A stretch of DNA of 64,000 bases from DAIDKA01 sp963708865 (GTDB lineage Bacteria; Pseudomonadota; Gammaproteobacteria; Steroidobacterales; Steroidobacteraceae). The position numbers and the translations under genes are program-made. Positions 54,350 through 63,259 of this stretch are shown here, piece by piece; within the stretch, counting starts at the first letter, position 1; each line of letters begins with the position of its first letter. The stretch is taken from contig CAVPUC010000008.1 in NCBI GenBank assembly GCA_963708865.1, positions 682,001 to 746,000 of the forward strand. The letters run 5' to 3'. Under the pieces are notes generated by a model. It searched no databases. It saw only the letters and a list, made by a program, of their open reading frames with translations, and was not told where the DNA came from.

Positions 54350-55300
54350 ATGACGAGCTTGCGCCCGCTGCGCGTGGCCTTCGCCGGCACGCCGCAATTC
54401 GCCGTCCCGGCGCTCGCAGCGCTCTTGGCCTCCCGGCACCGCGTTGTCGGGGTGCTGACCCAGCCCGATCGGCCCAAAGGCCGCGGCCAGAAGCTTACTG
54501 GCGGACCTGTCAAACAGCTCGCCCAAGCCCAGGGTGTGCCGGTCATTCAACCTCCGACCCTGCGCGACCAGCAAGGCTGCGATGCCGTCGCGGCGCTCAG
54601 CGCGGATGTCATGGTGGTCGTGGCCTATGGTCAGATCCTGCCGCGCGCGGTGTTGCAGCTGCCGCGATTGGGCTGCATCAATATCCACGGCTCGCTCTTG
54701 CCGAGGTGGCGCGGTGCGGCGCCGATCCAGCGGGCGATTCTGGCCGGGGACGCCGAGACCGGCGTCACGCTCATGCAGATGGACGAGGGTCTGGACACGG
54801 GCGCCATGCTCGCCGCGCACCGCGTCACCCTCGGTGAGCGCGACACCAGTGCGGGGCTGCACGACATGCTGGCCACACTGGGCGCGCAAGCGCTGCCCGG
54901 GGTGCTCGAGGGACTGTGTGCCGGCACGCTCGAGGGGCGGCCCCAGCCGCAGACCGGCATCACTTATGCGCAGAAAATCGCCAAGTCCGAGGCGCTCATC
55001 CACTGGAGCGAGCCGGCTGTGGCGATCTCGCGGCAGGTGCGCGCGTTCGACTGCTGGCCGGTGGCGCAGACCGTGTTTGCCGGAGAGCCGTTGCGCATTC
55101 ATGGCGCCTATGCAGCGCCGGGAGCGTCCGGCGGCGCACCGGGCGAGTGGCTTGGCCTCAGTGCCGATGCCCGGTACCTGGGGGTGGCCTGCGGTAGCGG
55201 GGAATTGCGGGTGACGCGGTTACAGCGCGCCGGTCGCAAGATCGTGACGGCGCGCGAGTTCATGAACTCCCCGGACTGCCTTGCCGGGCGATTCGGATGA
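54350..55300 (+). CDS. fmt: Methionyl-tRNA formyltransferase
   Basis: This is a 316-residue enzyme that formylates initiator Met-tRNA. LRVAFAGTPQFAVPALAALL starts the formyltransferase fold, and the folate site has GCINIHGSLLPRWRGAAPIQ with the catalytic Asn/His, then MQMDEGLDTGAML. The C-terminal tRNA-binding OB domain is present. The stop overlaps the rsmB ATG by four bases. Confidence 0.97.
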   Translation: MTSLRPLRVAFAGTPQFAVPALAALLASRHRVVGVLTQPDRPKGRGQKLTGGPVKQLAQAQGVPVIQPPTLRDQQGCDAVAALSADVMVVVAYGQILPRAVLQLPRLGCINIHGSLLPRWRGAAPIQRAILAGDAETGVTLMQMDEGLDTGAMLAAHRVTLGERDTSAGLHDMLATLGAQALPGVLEGLCAGTLEGRPQPQTGITYAQKIAKSEALIHWSEPAVAISRQVRAFDCWPVAQTVFAGEPLRIHGAYAAPGASGGAPGEWLGLSADARYLGVACGSGELRVTRLQRAGRKIVTAREFMNSPDCLAGRFG

Positions 55301-56673
55301 CCGAAGGCGGCGCCCGCACCGCGGTGCTCGTGAGCGCCGCACGCGTCATTGCCGCCGTGGTCAGCCAGGGCGCCTCCGCTGATGCGGCGCTCGCGAGCCT
55401 CGCGCCGTCCGCCGAAAGAGCCGCGGTGCGCGCCATCGCCCTGGGCAGCGTGCGCTGGTACCTGCGCCTGCAGCCTGCGGTACAACGTCTGCTCGAGCGC
55501 AAGGCCGGGCGGCTCGCGCCCGAAATCAGCGCGCTGCTGGTCGCCGCCGCGCATCAGATCGAATATTCGCGCAACCCGGCGCAATTGACCGTCAACGCCG
55601 CGGTCAATGCGGCGCGCCTGCTGGGACAGGTGCGGGCCGCCGGCCTGGTCAATGCGGTGCTGCGCCGGTTCGTGCGCGAACGCGAACCACTGCTGGCCGC
55701 GATCGATGCGGATCCGGTCGCCGCTGCCGCCCATCCTCCCTGGCTGGCTGCTGCCTTGAAGCGCGCCTGGCCGCAGCACGCGGATGCGGTGATGGCGGCC
55801 AACAACGAGCATCCGCCGATGACGCTGCGCGTGGATGTCACGCGCATCGAGCGGGCGGCGTATCTGACGTTGCTGCGCGATGCGGGCATCGAGGCGCGCG
55901 CCTCGGACTGGGCGCCGGCGGCCGTGGAATTGGTGTCGCCGGTGGGCGTTGCGGCCCTCCCTCACTTTGGCGAAGGCTGGGTGTCGGTGCAGGACAGCGG
56001 CGCACAGCTGGCCGCCATGCTGCTCGATGCGCAACCGGGCATGCGCATCCTCGATGCCTGCGCGGCCCCGGGCGGCAAGACCGTGCACATCCTGGAGCGG
56101 GCCGGTGCGGGCTGTGATGTGGTGGCGGCGGATCTGGATGCCACACGATTGCTGCGCGTTAAGGACAATCTGGAGCGTTGCCGACGCAACGCGCAGCTCG
56201 TGGTCGCCGACCTTGCAACCGGTCGCGGTCCGGACGGCGCGCCGGCGGCCGCGCTCGTGCAAGCTGGCTTCGATCGCATCCTTCTGGATGCGCCCTGCTC
56301 GGCGACCGGCGTCATCCGCCGCCATCCGGACATCCGCCTGCTGCGCCGCGAATCGGATATCGCGGCGTTCGCCGCCACCCAGCTGGCGCTGCTTGACTAT
56401 GCGGTCACGCGACTGGCCCCGGGGGGGCGACTGCTGTACTGCACCTGCTCGGTTCTGCCCGAGGAAAACGATGCGGTCATCGCACGCTTCAGCGCCGATC
56501 ACCCCGCGCCGCTGCGGGTGATACCGCCGCCGCAGCTGCTCGCCGCCCCGGCCGTGCGCATTCCCGGGGCCATTCTGTGCGCGTATGGGCTGCAGCTCTT
56601 GCCCGGAGGCGAGGCGGGCACTGATGGCTTCTATTATGCTTGTCTGCAGAAAGACACAGCCGGACCGCATTGA
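55297..56673 (+). CDS. rsmB: 16S rRNA (cytosine(967)-C5)-methyltransferase RsmB
   Basis: This is a 458-residue protein with an N-terminal NusB-like domain and a C-terminal m5C methyltransferase domain. The SAM site is ILDACAAPGGKTVHILERA, and catalytic cysteines are in LLDAPCSATGVIRRHPDIR and LLYCTCSVLPEEND. It acts on C967 of 16S rRNA. It belongs to the def-fmt-rsmB operon and is followed three bases later by the DUF4390 gene. Confidence 0.96.
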   Translation: MTEGGARTAVLVSAARVIAAVVSQGASADAALASLAPSAERAAVRAIALGSVRWYLRLQPAVQRLLERKAGRLAPEISALLVAAAHQIEYSRNPAQLTVNAAVNAARLLGQVRAAGLVNAVLRRFVREREPLLAAIDADPVAAAAHPPWLAAALKRAWPQHADAVMAANNEHPPMTLRVDVTRIERAAYLTLLRDAGIEARASDWAPAAVELVSPVGVAALPHFGEGWVSVQDSGAQLAAMLLDAQPGMRILDACAAPGGKTVHILERAGAGCDVVAADLDATRLLRVKDNLERCRRNAQLVVADLATGRGPDGAPAAALVQAGFDRILLDAPCSATGVIRRHPDIRLLRRESDIAAFAATQLALLDYAVTRLAPGGRLLYCTCSVLPEENDAVIARFSADHPAPLRVIPPPQLLAAPAVRIPGAILCAYGLQLLPGGEAGTDGFYYACLQKDTAGPH

Positions 56674-56675
56674 TA

Positions 56676-57254
56676 ATGTATCGACGACCTCGCTCCCCGT
56701 GGGTGATGCTGGCGGCGGCCTGGATGGCGCTATGCGGCGTGGTCGTGCTGGCCGATGCGCTCGATGGCGTGCTGCAGGTGCGGTCCGCGTTCGTCGACCT
56801 GGACCGTTCGGTGTTCCAGCTGCATGCACGCATCGACTATCCGATGACACCGGCCATCAGCGACGCCTTGCGCGATGGCGTCGACCTGATCTTTGACGTC
56901 GATGCGCGCGTCGAGCGCGTCCGGCACTTCTGGCTCAACAGCACCGTTGTCGATGTGACGCTGCGGCGTGAACTGGCCTACCACACGGTCAGCGACCGCT
57001 ACGTGGTGCGCGATCCGCAGACCAGCGATCAGCAGACCTTCGGCACGCTCGACGCCGCGCTTGATTACCTCGGCACCGTGGAGGGCTGGCCGATCCTGGT
57101 GGAACCGCAGCTTGAGACGGGTGCGCAATACGTGATCAGCGTCCGCGCCGGCATCCATCGCGGCCACCTTTCCTCCTCGTTGCGCGCGCTCCTGTTCTGG
57201 ACGGATGACTGGAGCCGGGTCAGTGACTGGTACACATGGTCACTGACAACCTGA
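56676..57254 (+). CDS. DUF4390 protein
   Basis: This is a 192-residue exported or anchored protein. A hydrophobic N-terminal segment (WVMLAAAWMALCGVVVLADA) is followed by the domain segments VFQLHARIDYPMTPAISDAL and VTLRRELAYHTVSDRYVVRD. It lies between rsmB and the NtrY-like kinase, the standard place in gammaproteobacteria, and overlaps the kinase by 19 bp. Its function is unknown, and a periplasmic partner of the kinase is possible. Confidence 0.85.
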   Translation: MYRRPRSPWVMLAAAWMALCGVVVLADALDGVLQVRSAFVDLDRSVFQLHARIDYPMTPAISDALRDGVDLIFDVDARVERVRHFWLNSTVVDVTLRRELAYHTVSDRYVVRDPQTSDQQTFGTLDAALDYLGTVEGWPILVEPQLETGAQYVISVRAGIHRGHLSSSLRALLFWTDDWSRVSDWYTWSLTT

Positions 57255-59524
57255 CCCCACCGCGTCGTCCCTGGGGCACCTACGCCCTGGGTCTGCTGTG
57301 GGCGGTGATCGGCACCAGCGCGCTGCTGCTGCTCGCGAAGAGCGTGCAGAATTCCTCGGAATTCGGGCGTCTGCAGCCTTGGATCCTGCTGCTGAACCTG
57401 ATCGGTGTGATCGGCCTGTCGGTACTGATCTCCCGCAAGATCTGGCAGCTGGTCAGCGAGTATCGGGCCAACGTCCCAGGCTCGCGCCTGACGGCCCGTA
57501 CCGTGACCACGTTCGGTGCCCTGGTGATCGCGCCGCTCTTGGTGGTGTACCTGTTCTCGCTCGACTTCCTCAACCGCGGTATCGACAGCTGGTTCCGGAT
57601 CGAGGTCAAGCAGGGTCTGAATGATGCGCTGCTGCTGTCACGCGAGGCCATCGACGTGCGCATGCGTGAATACGGCAGGCGCACCGAGGGCTTCGCCGCC
57701 TCACTGATTTTCACGCCCCGCGACCAGGTGGTGCTGCGCCTCAATGAGGAGCTGCGCGCGACCGATGCGAGCGAGATCGTGCTGATCGATTCGGACCAGC
57801 ACGTGATGGCCTTCAGCAGCGACAATGCCACCGAGATGGCGCCGGCGCCGCCGCCCACTGATGTGCTGCGTCAGATCAGCCAGCACCGCCCCTATGTGGG
57901 GATCGACCCGCAGGTCGGGGGCCAGTATCTGATCCGGGTCGCGGCGCCGCTTTCGGAGACTCGCGACTCCAATGACCGGCGCTACGTCTACGCCGTATAC
58001 GAGGTACCGCAGCAGCTGGCCAAGCTCTCGGAGCGCGTCCAGCAGACCTACTCGCAGTACGGGGACCTCGCGGCGCTGCGCGAACCGTTGAAAAACAGTT
58101 TCCGCCTGACCCTCACCCTGGTGCTGCTGCTGGCGATGCTCGCGGCCATGTATGGCGCGATCTACTCCGCGCAGCGGCTGATCAGGCCGGTGCAGGACCT
58201 GATTGCCGGCACCCGGGCGGTCGGCAAGGGGGACTTCGCCACCCGCCTGCCGCTGCCGTCGCGCGATGAACTCGGCTACCTGGTCCATTCGTTCAACGAC
58301 ATGACCAAGCGCCTGCGACGGGCCCGCGAGGAGGCCTGGCGCAGCCAGGAGGCGGTGGAGCGCGAACGCGGCCGACTGGCGGTGATCCTCGCGCGCCTGT
58401 CCACCGGCGTGCTGGCGGTGGACAGCGAACTGATGGTCCGGATCGCGAACGAGGCTGCCGGGCAGATCATGGGGGTGGACCTGACGCAGGCGACCGGCTC
58501 CTCGCTGTCGCAGCTGGCGGCCGGCAAGGAGCGCTTCAGTCAGTTCGTGGCAGCCTTGGTGGTGCGCTTCGCCGCCGGCCGCGAGGAGTGGCGCGAACAG
58601 ATCGATCTGGATGGCGGCTCGGAGCACCGGGTGCTGATGTGCGCCTGCACGCCCCTGGGCGTTGAGGGTGGCGAGCGCGGCTACGTCATTGTGTTTGATG
58701 ACATTACGGCGTTGCTGCAGGCGCAGCGCGATGCGGCCTGGGGTGAGGTGGCGCGTCGCCTGGCGCATGAGATCAAGAACCCGCTGACACCCATCCAGCT
58801 GTCCGCGGAGCGCATGCGGCGCAAGCTGATCGCCAACATGGGTCGCGAGGACGCGGAACTGCTGGCCCGTTCCACCGACACCATCGTGCAGCAGGTGGAG
58901 ACCATGAAGCAGATGGTCAACGCTTTCAGCGAATACGCCCGTGCGCCGGACATGAAAGTCACCGGATTCAGCCTCAATGAACTGGTTGCCGAGGTGGTGG
59001 AGTTGTACCGCTCGCCCGACAGTCGGGTGCAGATCCGTCTGGATCTGGACCCGCAGTTGGGAATCATCGAAGCGGACCGCGGCCGGGTGCGACAGATTCT
59101 CAATAACCTGCTGGTCAATGCGCTTGAGGCGCTCGAGGGCGGTGATTCGCGGGAAAAGACCGATAAGCCCACTGCCCGGGGCAGCGAACGGCCACTCGTA
59201 GACATCTCAACTCGGTTGCAGCAGTCCCAGAACGCCGAATGGGCCCACGGTGTCGTCACAGTTTGTGATAATGGACCCGGTTTTCCGCGCGAACTGCTCA
59301 GTCGGGTCTTCGATCCGTATGTGACCAGCAAGCCACGGGGGACCGGTCTGGGGCTCGCGATCGTCAAGAAGATCGTCGAGGAGCATGGGGGTCGCATCGA
59401 GGCGGAGAACAGGCCCGAAGGTGGCGCCAGCGTGCGTGTGACTCTGCCCTTGCGCGACAGTACCCGGGGAGCCCACACGTACCGCGAGCGTCGCCCGGCA
59501 ATACGGAAGGAGATCGTCGGATGA
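57236..59524 (+). CDS. NtrY-like membrane sensor histidine kinase
   Basis: This is a 762-residue kinase. Three N-terminal membrane segments (about residues 15-110) precede a periplasmic sensor region. A further segment near residue 290 (LTLTLVLLLAMLAAMYGAIY) leads to HAMP (QDLIAGTRAVGKGDFATRLP), a PAS domain and the kinase core. The H-box is ARRLAHEIKNPLTPIQLSAE, the N-box RQILNNLLVNALEALEG, and G-boxes are VCDNGPGFP and GTGLGLAIVKKIVEEHGG. The stop overlaps the start of the response-regulator gene. It probably senses envelope or redox state, as NtrY relatives do. Confidence 0.92.
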   Translation: MVTDNLTPPRRPWGTYALGLLWAVIGTSALLLLAKSVQNSSEFGRLQPWILLLNLIGVIGLSVLISRKIWQLVSEYRANVPGSRLTARTVTTFGALVIAPLLVVYLFSLDFLNRGIDSWFRIEVKQGLNDALLLSREAIDVRMREYGRRTEGFAASLIFTPRDQVVLRLNEELRATDASEIVLIDSDQHVMAFSSDNATEMAPAPPPTDVLRQISQHRPYVGIDPQVGGQYLIRVAAPLSETRDSNDRRYVYAVYEVPQQLAKLSERVQQTYSQYGDLAALREPLKNSFRLTLTLVLLLAMLAAMYGAIYSAQRLIRPVQDLIAGTRAVGKGDFATRLPLPSRDELGYLVHSFNDMTKRLRRAREEAWRSQEAVERERGRLAVILARLSTGVLAVDSELMVRIANEAAGQIMGVDLTQATGSSLSQLAAGKERFSQFVAALVVRFAAGREEWREQIDLDGGSEHRVLMCACTPLGVEGGERGYVIVFDDITALLQAQRDAAWGEVARRLAHEIKNPLTPIQLSAERMRRKLIANMGREDAELLARSTDTIVQQVETMKQMVNAFSEYARAPDMKVTGFSLNELVAEVVELYRSPDSRVQIRLDLDPQLGIIEADRGRVRQILNNLLVNALEALEGGDSREKTDKPTARGSERPLVDISTRLQQSQNAEWAHGVVTVCDNGPGFPRELLSRVFDPYVTSKPRGTGLGLAIVKKIVEEHGGRIEAENRPEGGASVRVTLPLRDSTRGAHTYRERRPAIRKEIVG

Positions 59525-60879
59525 GTGCGATGCGGATCCTGGTGGTCGATGACGAGGCCGATATTCGCGGCCTGCTGAAGGAGATTCTCTCGGAGGAGGG
59601 CTACACGGTCGAGGTGGCCGCCGACGCCGAGCAGGCGCGCGCGGCACGCGCCCGGCAGACTCCGGACCTGGTGCTGCTGGATATCTGGATGCCGGGTGTC
59701 GATGGCATCACGCTGCTGCGCGAATGGTCGCAATCCGCCTCCGACGGCGTTCAGGTTGTCATGATGTCCGGGCACGGCACCATCGAGACGGCGGTCGAGG
59801 CGACGCGCCTGGGCGCGTTTGATTTCGTCGAGAAGCCGCTGTCGATCGCGAAACTGCTGCGGACCGTCGAGCGGGCACTGGAGGCCGGCAAGCGCAAGCG
59901 CCAGCCCGCACGCCTGGCGCCCAGCCAGATCCAGATTCCGGCCGGCAAGAGCCGGGTCATCCAGCAGCTGCGCACCGACCTGCAGCAGCTCGCCACGAAT
60001 GGCTCCGCGGTCCTGCTGATCGGTGAGTCCGGATCCGGACGCGAGGCGTTTGCCCGCTACCTGCATGCCGAAAGTCCACGGGCGGCGTCCCCCTTCGTCA
60101 CCGTGATCGCCAGCACCCTGCGCGAGACGGATGCCGAGGCGCTGCTGCTGGGGAGCGGGGATACCAAGGGATTTCTGGAACAGGCGGGCGACGGATCACT
60201 CTTCATCAATGAAATCGAGGATCTGCCGCAGATCGCCCAGCGCGTGCTGATGGGGGTGCTGGAGTCGGGTACGTTCTCGCGCCTGAAGTCAGCGGGCGTG
60301 CAGCGCTTCGAGGCACGCGTCCTGTCCTCGGCGCAGCCGGGAATCGAGGGCCGCGCAGGCTCGGTCGGCTCGGAGTTCCGCCGCGACCTGCTCGGACACC
60401 TGAACACCCTGGTGGTGCGCATTCCGCCGTTGCGCGAGTACGCCGAGGATGTTCCGGAACTGCTGCGTCATTACGTGGACCGCGCGGTCGATGCGGAAGG
60501 GCTGACCTTCCGGCGCTTCAGCGTGGCGGCGCAGAACCGCATGCGCAACTACCCCTGGCCTGACAATCTTCGCGAGCTGAAGAACCTGGTGCAGCGGCTG
60601 CTCATCCAGGGCGGACCCGAGGAGATCCGGCTGGAGGAGATCGAGCAGGAACTCACCATGCAGACCGTGCCCGGCGAACCGCTGGTCAAGCAGGACCTCC
60701 TGGCGTTGCCGCTGCGCGAAGCGCGCGAACAGTTCGAGCGCGCCTATCTGCAGCAGCAGCTGCTGTTGTGCAATGGCAAGGTCGGGCGGCTCGCCAAGCG
60801 GGTCGGCATGGAGCGCACCCATCTGTATCGCAAGCTGCGCTCCCTCGGCGTGGATTTCCGTGCCACCGCAGAGGACTGA
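59521..60879 (+). CDS. NtrX-like response regulator with a degenerate sigma-54 AAA domain
   Basis: This is a 452-residue protein. The receiver (residues 1-120) is complete, with phospho-acceptor D54 in LVLLDIWMPG and Lys in VEKPLSIAKL. The central AAA domain is altered: Walker A reads GESGSGREAFA with Arg instead of Lys, the GAFTGA sigma-54 loop is absent, and Walker B is GSLFINEIEDL. The C-terminus is a Fis-type helix-turn-helix (LCNGKVGRLAKRVGMERTHL). It likely binds DNA and acts without sigma-54. It pairs with the NtrY-like kinase by a four-base overlap. Confidence 0.9.
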   Translation: MSAMRILVVDDEADIRGLLKEILSEEGYTVEVAADAEQARAARARQTPDLVLLDIWMPGVDGITLLREWSQSASDGVQVVMMSGHGTIETAVEATRLGAFDFVEKPLSIAKLLRTVERALEAGKRKRQPARLAPSQIQIPAGKSRVIQQLRTDLQQLATNGSAVLLIGESGSGREAFARYLHAESPRAASPFVTVIASTLRETDAEALLLGSGDTKGFLEQAGDGSLFINEIEDLPQIAQRVLMGVLESGTFSRLKSAGVQRFEARVLSSAQPGIEGRAGSVGSEFRRDLLGHLNTLVVRIPPLREYAEDVPELLRHYVDRAVDAEGLTFRRFSVAAQNRMRNYPWPDNLRELKNLVQRLLIQGGPEEIRLEEIEQELTMQTVPGEPLVKQDLLALPLREAREQFERAYLQQQLLLCNGKVGRLAKRVGMERTHLYRKLRSLGVDFRATAED

Positions 60880-60892
60880 GGCAAGGCTTCGC

Positions 60893-61459
60893 TCAATCGC
60901 CGACGCGGATCACCAGGGCATCGACATCGGCTGACTGCAGCTGATGGCGCACTTTGTTCAGCTGCGGCAGGTCACTGATTGGCCCGACCCGCACCCGAAA
61001 CCAGACATCGGCATCGAGCGCGACGCGCTGCACCTTGGCGGTGATGCCCTGCAGGGTCAGCTGGCGGGCGACCCGATCGGCATCACCCTCGTTGCGGTAC
61101 GACCCGGCCTGCAGCACATAGGCGCCGGGCTTCTCGATTTTGGCGGTCGGCAGGTCACGCTTCACGTCGCGCTCCTTCTCCGGCACGACCACCTCAAAGT
61201 TCGGCAGCATCGAGTAGAAGTCGTAGTGCTGCGGGCCTGATCCGCCCGCTTCGCCCTCGGCCTGCGGCGGCGGCTTGTGTGCCTCGGGCTTCGGCGCGTC
61301 GAGCGCTACCGGCAAACGCTGCGCCTGGTGCGTGAATGCCCAGGTCATCGCACCCACGACGGCGCCAGCCACCAGGCCCATGGCGAAGTCCTGCCAGCGG
61401 GCCGCGCCGCTGCTGCGGCGCCGCGCCGACTTGTAGTCCCGTGCGCCGTGTCGCGTCAC
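60893..61459 (-). CDS. SPOR-domain membrane protein
   Basis: This is a 188-residue protein with one membrane segment (FAMGLVAGAVVGAMTWAFT), a Pro/Glu linker and a C-terminal SPOR domain (YVLQAGSYRNEGDADRVARQ, then VWFRVRVGPISDLPQLNKV) that binds denuded septal peptidoglycan. I place the start at the GTG 61459, which overlaps the true end of argS (ATGTGA). The frame is open upstream into argS only because argS contains a frame change; see the argS entry. It is FtsN-like in plan. Confidence 0.85.
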   Translation of the reverse strand: MTRHGARDYKSARRRSSGAARWQDFAMGLVAGAVVGAMTWAFTHQAQRLPVALDAPKPEAHKPPPQAEGEAGGSGPQHYDFYSMLPNFEVVVPEKERDVKRDLPTAKIEKPGAYVLQAGSYRNEGDADRVARQLTLQGITAKVQRVALDADVWFRVRVGPISDLPQLNKVRHQLQSADVDALVIRVGD

Positions 61460-63214
61460 ATGCTCTCGGGAGCGCTCACGCCCAGGAGCGTGAGGCCGTT
61501 GCGGATCACCTGCTGTGCGGCGCACGACCAGCGTCAGGCGTGCGTTGCGCACGGATGCATCGCTGACGATGAACTGCTCGGCGTTGTAGTAGGTGTGGAA
61601 GGCATTGGCCAGCTCACGCAGGTAATGCACCAGTACGTGCGGCGCACGCTGCGCCGCGGCGCTCGCGAGCGCCTCCGGATAGCGCGACACCGACTGCACC
61701 AGCGCCTGTTCGTGCGCACCGGTGAGCAGCGTCGCATTGGCAAGTCCCAGGGCCAGATCGAACGCAAAACCTTTCGCGACCAGCTGCTTGAGCACGCTCG
61801 TGACCCGCGCGTGGGCGTACTGGATGTAGTAAACCGGATTTTCGTTGCTGCGGGACTTTGCCAGCTCCAGGTCAAAATCGAGCGGCTGATCGTGACTGCG
61901 CATCAGATAGAAGAACCGGCAGGCATCATTGCCCACTTCCTCGCGCAACTGCCGCAGCGTCACGAACTGCGCTTCGCGTTTGCCCATGGCGATTTTTTCG
62001 CCACCCCGGAACAGGCTCACGAACTGGATCAGGGTGACCTCGAGACTCTCGCCCGGTTCGCCCATCGCCGTAAGCCCCGCGCGCACCCGCGCCACATAGC
62101 CGTGGTGATCGGCGCCCAGCACATCGAGCAGCTTGGCAAAACCGCGTTCGCGCTTTTCCAGGTGGTAGGCGATGTCCGAGGCAAAGTAGGTCGCGACACC
62201 GTTTTCGCGCACCACGACCCGATCCTTCTCATCGCCGAACTGGGTGGCCGCGAACCATTGCGCGCCGTCCTTGAGGTAGATCTGGTGCTGCGCCCGCAGC
62301 CGCGCGAGCGCCCGATCGATCGCCCCGGAGGAGGCGAGCGTGGCCTCCGAGTACCAGCGATCGAAATCGACGCCGAAGGCCGCCAGGTCATCGCGGATGT
62401 CGCTGATCATCATGTCCCGCGAGAGCGCCAGCACGTCGCGGAACCCGCCGGCGCCGATCAGTTCACGGCAGCGTTCGATGAGCGCATCGATGTGCAGTTC
62501 CTTGTCGCCCTCGGGCGCATCGGCCGGCAGAGCCGCCATGAGCGTCGCGGCCGGCACGCGCAGGCGCTCACCTTCGAGTTCCAGCAGGCGCTGCGCCAGC
62601 GGCCGGACGTAGTCGCCGCGATAGCCATTGGTGGGGAAGGGCAGCGTTTCGCCGCACAGTTCCAGATAGCGGATCCAGGTGCTGACGCCGAGGATGTCCA
62701 TCTGCCGACCGGCATCATTGATGTAGTACTCCCGTTGCACGTCGAAGCCGGTGGCGGCGAGTAGAGTCGCGAGCGTCGCGCCGTAGGCTGCCTGGCGGCC
62801 GTGGCCGACATGCAGGGGGCCGGTCGGATTGGCGGAGACGAACTCGATCAGCACGCGCACCCCCGCTCCTGCATCGCTGCGGCCATACGCCTCGCCGAGT
62901 GCATGGATGCGTGCGAGTTCCAGGGTACTGGCGGCGGACCTGATATAGAAATTGATGAAGCCGGCGCCGGCGACTTCGGTGCGTTCAATCAGTTCATTGG
63001 CGGGCAGCGCCGCGACGATCGCCTGCGCGAGCTCGCGCGGATTGCGACGCGCCGCCTTGGCCAGCCGCAAGGCGACGTTGGTCGCAAAATCACCGTGCTG
63101 CGCATCACGGGTGCGCTCAACGGTGATCTGGCCGGCCTCGGGGGCTTGCGGCAGCAGGCCGCCGACCAGCCCATTCACGGCCGTAAGCAGGAGCTGTTCG
63201 AGCTGGGACTTCAA
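61456..63214 (-). CDS. argS: Arginyl-tRNA synthetase (one frameshift near the end as read)
   Basis: This is a class I synthetase of about 586 residues. The signature is FVSANPTGPLHVGHGRQAAY (HIGH) with the KMSK-like IAMGKREAQFVTL; other marks are YINDAGRQMDILG and ADHHGYVARVRAGL. Near 61525 a one-base change is needed; after it the frame reads AAQQVIRNGLTLLGVSAPES and ends MetTGA, the normal ArgS C-terminus. Without it the frame runs on into the SPOR gene and mimics a fusion. The start is the ATG at 63214. Confidence 0.95.
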
Positions 63215-63259
63215 AGGGGAGAACTTCCGCTTCTATAAACCATCCAGTTTACCATTCGC

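Noticed and set aside
60893..63214. Apparent fusion of arginyl-tRNA synthetase to a SPOR domain in one 773-residue frame.
   Set aside because: One base near 61525 shifts the frame. In the alternate frame argS ends with the normal AAQQVIRNGLTLLGV...PESM and stop, and the SPOR gene has its own GTG overlapping that stop.
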